Of a DNA stretch of 64,000 nt, positions 49,721 to 61,867 are shown in pieces. The DNA is taken from the NCBI GenBank assembly GCA_964304625.1, contig OZ199838.1:1426001-1490000 (forward strand), given 5' to 3'. Both the position numbers and the translations under genes were made by a program. A model generated the notes under the pieces. The model did not search any database. It was not told the origin of the DNA and saw nothing but the letters and a program-made list of their open reading frames with translations. This DNA comes from Kudoa neothunni. Lineage: Eukaryota; Cnidaria. The stretch's first letter is position 1. Each line of letters opens with the position of its first letter.

Positions 49721-52700
49721 TTATAGATCATAAGAAATGTCCTTAGAATTTTTTCTGTAAACAGCTATACCTATCACTACCAAAAGTGAAGCCACGATGG
49801 GTATTATTGCATATAATCTAAAAGAGATTATGTATAACAGATATATTTTCCGTTACATGTAACTTCCAACAGACCTATCTAATGTCAAACATGAAAATAT
49901 AAATTTAAGTTACGAATAACTATTCTTTGCAGCATCAAAATTGTGATTTTCTTTATTATCTACAATTTTTCATATTTTTTATATAATTAAATTATAATAA
50001 TTTTACTATATATAATGCTATAAATATGGCATAAAAAATTATTTTACCCTTTCCCAACCTTTTCTATTACTTTCTGAACGATATCCTCTACTACAATGTT
50101 GGCATACTCGCTCCTTATGTTTTCTCCTTCTATAAATTCTTATTTCCACAAACTATTTGATTTAATTTACTAAAAATATATCATTATAATTATACAGTAA
50201 ATAATTGGAATTTTATTACCCTTTCATTTTACCAATTTTGGAGTCTTCGTCAAATATATTATTAGAAAATAAAGATTATTTAATAATTTAAACGAAATAT
50301 ATTTACATTGAATACTATATTTGTTATAGAGTGAGTAATCTTTTGCTTTTAATTTCATAATGTAATCTTTTTCCCTCGACAAATTATTGATGTTAACGAT
50401 ACACTTATTGGAAGAACATTCTTCATCATCATTACACCATGTAACAATTTTCCCCTCCTGGGTGTCTCCGATTTTTTCCTGAATCATAAACGGACATCTT
50501 GAATTGTCATCTTTTCCTGTGAAATCCACTTCAATTGTCAAGTCATTATCTCCATTCAACGAATGCTTAATTGAAATAGCACCATTTACTAAAAAATATA
50601 ATTAAACATAAGTTAATAGATTCGGAATACTTGTGACAACAGAATAATCCTTTTGTTTTTTGCCGTCAGATGGTTCGACGATCACCTCGTAAGTCACTCC
50701 TAATTCTAGGTTGACAATTTTGAACATAGCATCACATTTATTCTCGCATGCTCCCATTCCATCACACGAAGCCATATATTTTGGATCTGAGGCCCTAGTT
50801 TTCTTAACATAAATCCTACAGACCGGCAAGTAAGTATCGGTGCCAAATGGTGTTATTGTAGCGGTGGAACCCTTTTTGATTGGATCTGAATTATTCGCAG
50901 TTAAAGTTTCTCCCCCAGCTAAATATATTGTTAATATTTGATGTCCAAATAATATGTTACTTGTTCGGAATGTTATTTTCTTTATATAATTTTCGATTCC
51001 AACGTTGGTTATCGTTACAGAAACTAAGTAATTTGTGCCGGCCAGAAGCTCCTTAATAGGATATGACTCTTCACAGCTAGTGTCGCATTCACCACCGTTA
51101 TCACAAATAGCCCTTGCGTCAGTCGAAAAAGTAGTTGCTCGGCGTATTTTAATTGTGCACTCTATATTAGACTGACCTGTCTTCATAGTCTTATACACGT
51201 TAAGTCCATTAACGGTGACCTCCGTGCCCGTAATATCGCTTATATTTATGCCACTGTCATTTGCTATAAGACATTATTTTTAAAGTTAAATCCAATATTA
51301 CTTTTAAAGTATTGTTTGAATCCTTCTCTATCAAACCTTCGTTTTACAATTATTCCAATATTCTCATTTTCTTCCGTCAAATTGATAACACCATCTTGAC
51401 AAAGATGGAAACACTCTTTTTTCTCCTCAGTACATCCATTCAGGACATCGTTTTCTTGATCTGAGCCATTTCCGTCTATCTTAAATACTTTTATATGACA
51501 AATCTCGTCATTGTATGGACCAGGAGAAAATTTTATCTGAAGTTTTCTATTGTCATTAGCAACCCTTGAAACAGAATAAATGATTTGAGATTTTAGGGGG
51601 GTACCAGATTTCAAATAAGTATTATTTATGTAATATAATATTCCAGGCCATAACAGTGTTGAACTGACATTATAATAACTTATGTATCTATCAAGTGGGA
51701 GAGAAGCGGATTTATTTTGTGGAGTCTCAGAATTGGCTCCCATTTTCAAGCTAGTCTTCATTGTGTCATTATGTGGATCATCCTCCCCATCATATTGTAT
51801 ATTCCATTCAGTTATTGAGTTTGATTTGTAAGAGAAACTAACTTTTCCAGCAGCATAAGATATTGCATAAGTGTTATCTTGTTTGTAATCTATAAAAAAT
51901 ATCGTTGAAAACTATATTATATAAATATTATTATTTTTAATTACTCATTATTATTGGGAACACTTGCATCTTTTTACATCTTCTGGCTTCTGCGTCGTCT
52001 GCGCCGTAACAAACTGATATATATCGATCAACTTTTGAATTAATGTATCCTACTTTAAGATCACTTCTATCGCAGTTCACTAAACAATCGCCTCCATCTT
52101 CGTCTGCGCAGAGTTGTGGCTTGTTAAATGCATTTTCCCTAAAATCAGCGATTTTTATCACACACTTAGTCGCGGAAAAATCTTTCAGTGTAATTGAGAA
52201 TTTTTCAGCTTCATCACCCGAGGATTTTATAAACTTTTGTTCAAGTTTTCCACTTCGAATAAAAGCTATAAATGTATGTCAACTTAAACTTCTCTGTAAA
52301 TGTTACCTGGTATCGATAGTTTTGATGGTGATGATTTTTTGTCTGCGTAAATCATCAACCTGTAGTTATACTTATTATCGTATATATCATCAAATACAAT
52401 TTTGTCGCATTTTTTAATATCAGCCTCTTTCTTACAGTCAATGCAAGACTTAATTATTCTCGTGGATGAAGCTATTTAAAGATAATAAAAGTAATATGAC
52501 ATTATTACTTCCGTCATTTTCATGTTTATATAGCTGATAGTAACAGATTGTATCCTCTGCTTTGTCGAAAGGTTGTTTTGTTTGTAGTAGGAGCTTGTTC
52601 TTCTTGGTATCAGTTGAAATTTCAAATTCAATTTGTTCTCCATCTATTTATTATTAATTAATTAAATATGTAAATAATTCCCATTACTGGTTTTTTTGTT

Positions 52701-55700
52701 AATAATTTGAGTGTCATACGTTCCACTAGGAACAATTTTCAGTTCATACGAAGTATCGGAATTAAGCCCAATGATGTCGAACTTTGAATTGCACGGTTTT
52801 ACACACAACTCCTTTACTGCACAAATTGCAGGATAATATAAATCACTTTTCTCTTTTATGTAGATGGTACAAATTTTTTCTATAGTCGTTGAAATTTGGG
52901 TTATTGTGATTCTATTCGCACTGGTAGAGATTGAATCCTCTTCAATTGAAAGTTGTTGGTTTTGAGCTAAGAATATATTTAAAATAACTTTCAATCTTAT
53001 TAAATACTTATTTTATGAAAAAAATATTTTCTTGGTGAGTAATTAGGTATACCCGTTATGGTTACCATAACATCGTTATGTAAATGAGTTGGTTCAGGAG
53101 TAATTTGAATCTCCCCAAAGCTACAAGCGGGCGATGGATTATTTAAATTTTTCCTCTCATTTTCAGTAACTAATGGAGCGTATGTGTTCCAAAACTTTAT
53201 TGAGCATGAAGCGATTGGAGGGGTAATTTCCTCACCATTTTCGTTTTTATTTTTGCCATTAATGTCGATTTTAATGTTTGTTTTAGCTGTTGTCGCAGAA
53301 GCATCGTCTCCATGTTTCACTAAAAATTTTTGTTATTTAATAAATGGATCTAAATCTTACATATGTATATATTATTTTGATAACCGATACTGGGTTTCAT
53401 TCCTAGTTTTAGGACCCTTATTTTAACCGCCTTTACATTCGATTTCATGTTTCCAAATTTGTAGTTGTTGCAAATGCTGATAAAACAATTTTCCTTATTA
53501 TCACATTCATTCGAAAAAAAACTGTTTGAATTTGACGCTGTGGCGTCTATCCACTCGAATGTGCACATTTCATATGGTTCTGAATTAATCAGTTGAACTG
53601 TGAATCTGTTTTGTTCATCATTTTTTATTTCGTAATAAAATCTACTGAACACTGGGGCATGATTTTTAACAAATGTATTGTCATAGAAATAATGAAAGTC
53701 AAAATATTCTGGGCAGCTTATATAATAATCTTTTATGAGCTCATCGAATTGAATTGAATAACTTTCAAATTCACAATGGGAGTTGTCAGTTTGTTGTTTA
53801 TCCGTCGTATAAGTTGGCTTTTCGGTATCCTTGAATGCATTGCACTCTAATGAACATTTATTTAAACCCAAGTTTATTTTATCTTCTTTTAATTCAGCTA
53901 TGTGAGTAAGTTCTTTGAAATGATCTACAAAAATTGTTAAATTTTTTAAGAACTTATATATTACCTATGTAGTATGAATAGACCTTTCCTGCATTAAAAG
54001 TAATTGTTTGCGTTTTTGATTGTGACGGTTGTCCTGAGCCAGATGACTCAGATGGAAGAGGGGAACCTGTTTTTCTCTCACCACTGTTGTCACCTTCATG
54101 AGATAGTCCTGCATTATCTGATTGCGATTTTGCAATAATTTCTCTGTTAATACCTGATTTTTGGGCATCCGTGTTGATAGTTTTAGTGTTTTGATAAACG
54201 ACAGAAATATAATTTGGTTTATTCGGACTATTAAGATCAATGGCAAATTTTGTTAACAGTTCGTTGCATTTTGTTGAAGTTTTTCCGCTAGGTTTAACAA
54301 CGGAATAACTCAAAAGGTTATCATTAGATTTTTGGACTGTGCAGTCTTTATCGACCTTACCAGTTAGATCATTATCTTTGAATTTTATCATGTGCTTTGA
54401 TTCTGATTTATTGTAATATAGAACCATATTCTGATCACCTTCATCGCTACCACCTATAAATGTAAAATTAATATTTCTATAAAAAGAAATTACATTCTAT
54501 GTTTTTATCTGTCGGTTTAGAGTGGTCTAAATTTATAACCAATAGTTTATATGTAATTTCACAGTTGAGAGAATCTAATGAGAAATCTAGGGTGTTAGAT
54601 CCACTCGTTTGGGCAAGTTTGCAACTTCCGTTCAAACAATCCTTGATAATTTTGTTAGATCCTTGCTCCAGTAGAATGTATGCCCAAGAAGTTCCTAATG
54701 TTTGACCTGCAGCAGCAGTTAATGTAACCGTTGTTATCTTCCCCCGATCATTATCTGAGGTTCCTATTGTAATATCGATTCCGGTAGCTATTTAAATTCA
54801 TTATTATTAGAATAATAAAAATAAATTACTCAATTTTGTAATGCTGTTAACGCAGTTATATCCTTTCGGACAAACACTTATTTTATAGCTTGTTTTAGGA
54901 TCAAGGTTAATAATATTGAAATCACCATTACAAGCATCAGAACAAAATTCATTAGCTTCACCTTTTTTACATGTAGCAGGATACATCGATGTATCGCTTT
55001 CAGCAACTGAATAATAGAGTTCACATTTTACTCCGTTCCTGTTTTCATCGGAAAATAAATTGGATAAATTTAGATTTAGTTTGGTATGTTGATTAGGAAT
55101 TGTTTTTGGAGTAAGATTACCACGATTATTCGCTAAGTCATCCCCTATTTGAAATTATAGATATAGACGTAATATGTACCGTTACCTTTAGTTTTGAAAT
55201 AAAAATAACGGTGATAATGATTAACTTCAGGAGAATCTAATGTTGTGAGTCCTTTTATCTTAAATTTTAAAATGTATTCTGTTAGTGGCATAAGCGACTT
55301 CAAACTAATAGACGTGAAGGCCATACACCCTCCGTCACACGTAAGATTTTCCCAATTATCTTTAATTCCAAGATTCTTCTCAATTATTTTAACTTCTACG
55401 ATAGCCGCTCCTTGTTTTACATCATTGTCGCCCTCATTTTTACCTAGACTATTTAAATTTATAGTTGTTGAATCTTTGCCGATAGAAGTAACAGTAGGTT
55501 GACTGGTAGCGACTATAGAATCGATATGAAACATTAGATAAACTTCAATTTACATGTGATAGTTTGAATAAACTCTTTTGGTGTTATCTTATCAAAGGGT
55601 TTAACGAGTACTTGGGCGAACTTGAAATCTGTCTTATGGTATAAGGTCGCTTTGTAGCAAGGCTGAAGACAGGGCCCAGCTCTATTCATAGCTGAGCAAC

Positions 55701-56591
55701 TAGAGGAAAAATGAGAGTCATTAATATCTTTAATTCCAAAATAGCAAATTTGCGAAGGTTTTGGATTTTGGAGTGTAATTGTGTAATAATAATTTGTATT
55801 TTTTGACCCAGTTGCAATAAACCAATCCTCATCAGGTTTTTTTGGATTCAATAAAATTCCTGGTGAGCAACTACCTAGTTCAATCACATACGTAGGTTGA
55901 TATGACTTAGAATATAATGTAATAGATTTGGCTGTATAAAATGCAGGCGACGATCCTTGTCTTTCTTTTGACACAGAATCTTCTTTGTCTTTCAATTCGC
56001 CGCTTTCTTTACTTTGAACTGAAAGAGTGAATGTAGTATTTGCTTTGGTTGCGGTCAACGAACTCTTTATGTAAAGATCTATTTTATTATATTAAAATAT
56101 TACCAAATAAGTTAATATACCTTTTATAGAAAAAACCTTATTGGCCGGACAGTTTTTCACATCAGTATCATCCTTACCTTGACACCATTTTATGTATTTG
56201 ATGGTTTTGAACTCTTGACCACTGAGATTTAATTCGGTTTTTATACATTTGTAAATACACATCTTTGAATCATCATCCATTGTCGTACCACCTATGTCTT
56301 TAGTGCACGTAGAGACGCCAATCTTCGCCCTATTTTGTCCATAGTATTGGAGAGCGCAATGTTTGAAACTATTCTCAATATTATATCCAGAAAATGAAAT
56401 AATATAGTTCCCTTTACTACGTGAAAAATTCACTTTCATTATGTTATTATCAATATTATCAGTGATCACATTTTTCGAATATAACACTAATAACGTTTAA
56501 TATACATATAATCTCAAAGAAAACTACAAGTAAAAATGACGAGATATATTATAGAAGCATATCGTTGTCTCGAAGACAATTTCATCATCAT
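49721..56591 (-). CDS. Large modular type I surface protein with about 15 cysteine-bearing modules; family not recognised
   Basis: About 1,900 residues in about 20 exons. ATG 56,591 opens a signal peptide (MMMKLSSRQRYASIIYLVIF) whose exon ends in phase 1 at 56,528. Fifteen modules of about 90-170 residues follow, nearly all one exon each, separated by GT-AG introns of about 40-55 nt, mostly 42, all in phase 1; only module 10 is split. Module core: C-x-hydrophobic-x-hydrophobic, 10-20 residues, C, 4-9 residues, C-x(2-4)-C, then a hydrophobic/Leu strand and a Tyr/Val strand (e.g. VCRIYVKKT ... CDGMGACENKC ... YEVIVEP near 50,830-50,680). After three short C-terminal exons comes one membrane helix, LYAIIPIVASLLVVIGIAVY, then a basic tail RKNSKDISYDL ending at 49,721. 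So it is extracellular with an 11-residue cytoplasmic tail. The modules look like beta-sandwiches of the Ig/Fn3 kind, but I cannot assign them. Confidence 0.85.
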
Positions 56592-57642
56592 TAGCTTACT
56601 AATTGTAAATTAACAAAAAATGTTTTATCTAAATTTGTATCGATACGAATAGAGGATTCGTCTTGTTAATTATTCGTACACTCAATTCAATAATAAAATA
56701 ACCAGCTTCGATCTTACGAAAAGATATTAACTATTCAACTGTGAAAAAATTTTATGTGAATAGACGATCATCTTTTCGAGTATTATTGATTGTTTCTGAT
56801 GTCCCAAGTATCACGTTCTTCGTTTACTCAAATGATTTCTATAATATATATAGGAAATAGTATTTTAATATTATAAAACGTATAGAATTTTTTGTTAAAA
56901 TTTCATATCACCGATTTGCGATCAATCAATAAGAATAATGAAAACTAACTGTCAATTGTATGATTGATTAAATTTAGGCTCAAATAATTTCCATGATAAA
57001 ATTTAATCCTAAATATCGAGTAAGCACTCGCAATGGGATTTTTAGTTCCAGCAACTATTACTCACAAACTGTACATAGATTTAATTAAATATAATCAAAA
57101 CTAGTGACATCTGCATGGTATTTACCATGCCAATAGCAACTTCTTTTATTTTAGGACTATCGTTAATAGTATTTTTAGTTATTATATGATAGAGTTTCAT
57201 GATGTTAAATTAAAATTTCACTTATACTATTCAATAATGTCTAATTTCTAATAAAATAAAAAATATTTGTGTTTTCTAAGAATATGATTAAAACGAAAAA
57301 ATATTTACATTATTTTACAAATTTTTATATGAAATTTTTTGTTGAAATAAAGAAATTATGTAGTTATTTTCCTAAATCAGACAACCATTATTACCTGGCG
57401 TTATTGTTAAAAATTGTTAATTTAAATTGCATATTTAATATAATAAAATTACCTAATTAAATGTTTTTTCATGTACATTAAACAAAAATATGCATGATTC
57501 CTGAAATTTACAACATAAAAAATTGAATACTAAAGTTTAACATTTACAAAAACTATTCATCTGTTTCATTAAAAAAAATTCTTTATTAAGAAACAAGTTT
57601 ACGTGAATTTATAATATTATAGTGACATCTATCCATCTACCA
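56592..57642. other. Intergenic upstream of the modular gene
   Basis: AT-rich, no gene recognised; it presumably contains the promoter of the minus-strand modular gene. Confidence 0.4.
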
Positions 57643-58750
57643 TCTACTATATACATAAAGCTGAAGTGTCCGTGTGTCAACAAGTACGCATATGTGTCAA
57701 AATTTTTTCCTTATAGAGAGACATATGAAACTTTTTAAAAATCACAATGTTTAAAAAAATCTTTAAACCGTCTTCACACGATCAAATTTTCCTCAAAGTG
57801 TTTAGAAAATGGTGATTTTGTCGATTCAAAGTTTATTTATCGAATTACGTGTGTTCACCAATTGGATTAACACCTGCCTATGACCTGCTGATGGTCGGTT
57901 GAAGTTAATTTTCTCCTTTATATGCTCTATTAAATGTCGATTAAATGCTGCTATCTGACTTTGTATATAAATTTAGTTTTTCATGCAGATACATTCCTTA
58001 TTTGAGGCGTTTTAACATATATGACTTGATAAGTATATTCTAAAGGTTCTATTAATGGTTTTAAATAAAATGAAAAATCTATATATGTTTCAGTAATAAC
58101 GATTTGGTAAGGAATTCTATAATCAGATAGATTGAAGCATTATAATGGAAATATTGTGTCCGAGGATAATTTCAACGAAATTATCCTCAATGTTGAGCTT
58201 TTAGTTATTAGATTCAATGCAGATAGTTGTACTCTGACTTTATCTAATTATATAAATTATATTTATGTAGATATTGAAGCTATTTTTAGCTGTTTTTTGG
58301 GGGAAAAATGCACTAATGTTTATTCCGGGCCAAGCAATGCTAATTTTAGCAATATCAATTAATTTTCATATTTTTTCTATTTTTTTATCTCAAAAGAAGT
58401 TAGTGGTGCACATAGTTACCGATTCGGGCCATGAAATAACGTTCTAGATAACACATTAACGGGATGATTTAAATAATTTAGAATGAAAAAAATACGACGC
58501 TGACCGTAACTTTTTAGTGTTGGTACAGAGCCACGAAATTTTTAAATGAACGCCGGGATTGGAACACTCCATTAAAGAAATGATCATAATTTAAATTTCA
58601 TAATCCAAATCGTTAGAGTTTGTTGCTTAAAACTTTTTAGTTATTTTATTTCTATGGGTTAATTCGAAATTTCAATATATTTTTTGGACGCTATTAAAAA
58701 ACGTCTTTAGGCAAAATGTTCCCCAAGCAACGCTGGGTAGTTCGCGCTAG
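57643..58750 (+). mobile_element. Helitron-type element, best-preserved copy
   Basis: The 5' end is A/TCTACTATATACATAAAGCT at 57,643, with GTCCGTGTGTC just inside. The 3' end is ACGCTGGGTAGTTCGCGCTAG/T ending 58,750. Start TC, end CTAG, and insertion between A and T fit Helitron rules. The 1.1-kb interior is shared with 12,958-14,012. It contains a perfect 12-bp hairpin (GAGGATAATTTC-AAC-GAAATTATCCTC near 58,159-58,185) and one open frame of 76 codons (58,132-58,362) of unknown nature. No RepHel protein, so it is non-autonomous. Confidence 0.72.
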
Positions 58751-58924
58751 TTTATTTAAAAGACACTAACGTAAGAGAATAAAATCCGAGTAATATTTTA
58801 AAAAATTACACTTTTTGCAGTGATACGATCAACCACTCTTGTAAAGAGATGTTAACTCACAGTCTTATTACAAAAGAAATGAAAATCAAAATTAAATACA
58901 TCATCACAAAATACAAAAAAAACA

Positions 58925-59573
58925 TTAAAAACGTTCGGTTTTTGCAATAAAATAAATTTCAGCCATAAAAACCACAGTCATGATAGTCAGCGCCACCATC
59001 ACACGATAGGACTCCGATTTAAACGCTACAACGGAACCATAATAACCAAACACAAACGACCCAGCCAACGTAACCGTTAGCCCGATAAAAGACCAAAATA
59101 TTTTGGACAGCTGAGATAATTCATGCCGAAAATCACCATAATGACTATTCGCTCCATTACGCGAACGGCCCCAAACAATCAGTATTTCTTATCATATGCT
59201 CGTATACAGCCCTGTCTTTCATTTCCCTCAAACGCTCCATTCGTGGATTTGATAATGGGGAATCGTTTTCAACATTGGATTCGAGATCCAAAGATTCCTT
59301 CAACAAATCAGTTGGCTCCATTTTATTATCGAACAGCTCCTCCGTAACAAAGCTACAGTCTTTAATAATATCACAAAATGTTATTTCTCTTTGCAGATCG
59401 TCTACGACCAACTGATTGATTATGTTCTTCAGATCTTCAATGGAATTACAATTAGCTATAAGCTGATCGTATTTTTCTTTTGAAGAAGAATCAGATGATA
59501 GCGCATGGTTCTCATTCGCCAATTTTGATAAACTCTCTTTTGCCGATGATCCTACAACAATCCCAACCTTCAT
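58925..59573 (-). CDS. TMEM199: TMEM199/Vma12-like V-ATPase assembly factor (with one frame shift)
   Basis: An ER membrane protein needed to assemble the V0 sector of the vacuolar ATPase. From ATG 59,573 the cytosolic N-terminal part ends in the family signature NPRMERLREMKDRAVYEHMI (compare NPELVARLEKIK...EEYKRITRN). The two-helix membrane part then reads HELSQLSKIFWSFIGLTVTL, GYYGSVVAF and MTVVFMAEIYFIAKTERF, stop at 58,925. The two parts are in different frames. The shift lies in TGTTTGGGGCC (about 59,165-59,175), where one base fewer would join them in frame. I see no GT-AG intron that restores frame, so this is either a sequencing indel in a G run or a recent mutation. Length about 215 aa is normal. 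Confidence 0.8.
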
Positions 59574-59579
59574 TCAACT

Positions 59580-61867
59580 GGGCCGGAACAGCTCGAGGCC
59601 ATTCGTTGAATTTTTATTTAATTCAATGAACCCCTTGTTTCTGCGAGTGATTCACTTAACCGCTTTCTGTGAATATTGAAAAGAGCGTATAAAATAAATA
59701 CCTTTAAAAATGGGCTCATATCATTCAATTACTAATTTTTTAGTATTATTTGGAATTAATAGTAATATATGTATAATTTAAAAAAGTAATAAAATGCTAA
59801 GTTCATACAAAATTTATAATACTAATAAATAGTATATGCATCGATGATAATACTCCCATTATAAGTTTGATCCGATTTGAGTACTAAATTTTATTTAATG
59901 CAGAGCTTCTCAAACCTCCAAAGGATTCTAGAAACACTTATTGGAGATCTGAGACTCATTCCTTGGGTCAACGAAAAAATTTTACCACCTATCATGTATC
60001 ATGCTTTGTGCGTAATCAGAATCGTTCTCGAAGGTATATCATATGGGATTCATGTGTGATCGGTGCTGAAATAAGCCTGATAAATAATGGTCATTCGATG
60101 AATTTTAGTGAAAACTAATTTTATTTTTCAATTCACTATTTTTTATATTTATAAAGCAATTATTTAATTTATATCATATATAATCCAGAGTAAAAAAATA
60201 CGATATATTCACTCATTAATTGAAACGATAAAAGCTGTAAATAATAGTACAATAAATTTTATTTTCAAGAATAGTATTGTATATTTTTTAAGTAACCTAA
60301 AAGCCAAGTAGGAATTAAAATTAGTGTCAAAATTGAGTTTTTTAGATTTTTTCTGTTGAATTATTTTAAATTCTTTTCCTTAGAATGAAAATTAATTTAC
60401 ATCCAAAAAATTAATAAACCAAAACTTTACATTCATGATTTGGTCGTGTATTTTTTCATCATTCAATTGTTAGATTTATAATTATAACAACAAGATTTGA
60501 CATTCAGCGCGTGCGCGAATTTCTCATCAATATATTAAATATATCATCCATTTGTAAATTGTGATATGTTCATAGCATTATCTAATGAAGAGCTTCGTTT
60601 CGACTTAATGATTCCCCCAAAAGAAATAAATAAAAGTCAAAACGATTAATTGATTTTCATTTGTATCTATTTTATTTGCATTTGTTCTCTCTTTGGGTAG
60701 ATTACATTTTCTTTAACATATAATTTAAGTAGAAAAATTTAACTTATTTAAAAATAAATCCGTTTTATAATTTATTTTCGAGTTGGAAGGAGTTCTAAAT
60801 GATGGCCTTATTCCTTTAAAAATACAATCGAAAATGTAAAACACTCAAGTTTTTTATCTGAAAGAGAATTTTTAATTTCTGAAAATTTTCTGAGAGAAAA
60901 AGAATATAGATCGAGCTGAATTACTCGATACACTTATGATATCTTCCAACGACACTTAATATTTATATAAAGGATCAAACAAATCCAGAAAACTCAATAT
61001 TTTATTTGTTTACGTTTAGTGTAAATATAATTCTACGTTACTCTTGTTTTATTCCAAATTTCCGCTTTTGTATATTGTATATAATGGGAAAGTGTTTATT
61101 CACAGAAAAGAAGGAAGGGTATTGGATTTAGGCTATTAAACGACCGAGGTACTGATGGAAAGTCGACGTTTTTACAAGTAATATTACAAATAAAATGTTA
61201 CCTTCATCTTATAGCGTACTATTAATATAAATTAAATATAAAAAAGTATGGAGAAATTATGTTATTTTTAGGGTCGAGATTATACTGAAGTAAGGTTTTC
61301 TTAATCAGTTCGAGCTCTGAAGATCGCAGTTATCTAACGAATGTCTTAATCGATTCTTATTTTTGATTCAGAAAATATCATGTTCAGCTTATTAGAAACT
61401 CTTCATTTCATGCCATATCACGAATTAGTCTTCAAGTAAACGCTTGTTAGAAATTCTAGCTCCAAAATATCGTTGAAGATAAGTCATTTTTCTGATAGTT
61501 AGCTGGTTAAGATAATGCTAATGGATTTGAATCCCGACATTACAATTCATTACACATCTACTACAACTTCAATAGAGCACGATTATACGTTCTAATGTTT
61601 ATACGATATATCGTATACATATTAGAACAGCAACAGTCACATGCTACATATTCTATTTACAGTTAAACGGTGAAGACGCTCTGAGATACAGTCATAACTA
61701 TTAAATATATGTTTTAGGTTAGGTCAATTTAAAAAAAAATCTAAACTCCTCCGCGATATAATATTATTATTATCATTTAAATCTAATTTCTGAGGGGTGT
61801 CTACAAAATCCCAATCCCTATGCATTTTACAAAAACATTTTGCGTGTAAACCCAAAATAAAAAATAT
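59580..61867. other. Intergenic with one SINE-like copy
   Basis: No gene supported. A 60-codon open frame at 59,877-60,059 has no recognisable motif. AGCGCGTGCGCGAA near 60,507-60,520 is another GC-rich palindrome-like site. Confidence 0.4.
61485..61570 (+). repeat. tRNA-derived repeat, possible SINE copy 3
   Basis: A-box-like TAGTTAGCTGGTTAAG, B-box-like GGATTTGAATCCC, then CGACATTACAATTCATTACAC. The tail resembles that of copy 2 (ATTCATTACAC). More diverged than copies 1 and 2. Confidence 0.45.

Noticed and set aside
49721-56591. Reading the minus-strand open frames as about fifteen small separate genes
   Set aside because: Each ends in a GT donor and the next begins after an AG in matching phase 1. 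Only the first has a signal peptide and only the last a membrane helix.
59877-60059. 60-codon plus-strand open frame downstream of TMEM199
   Set aside because: Short, no motif, no splice context; expected by chance in this amount of DNA.
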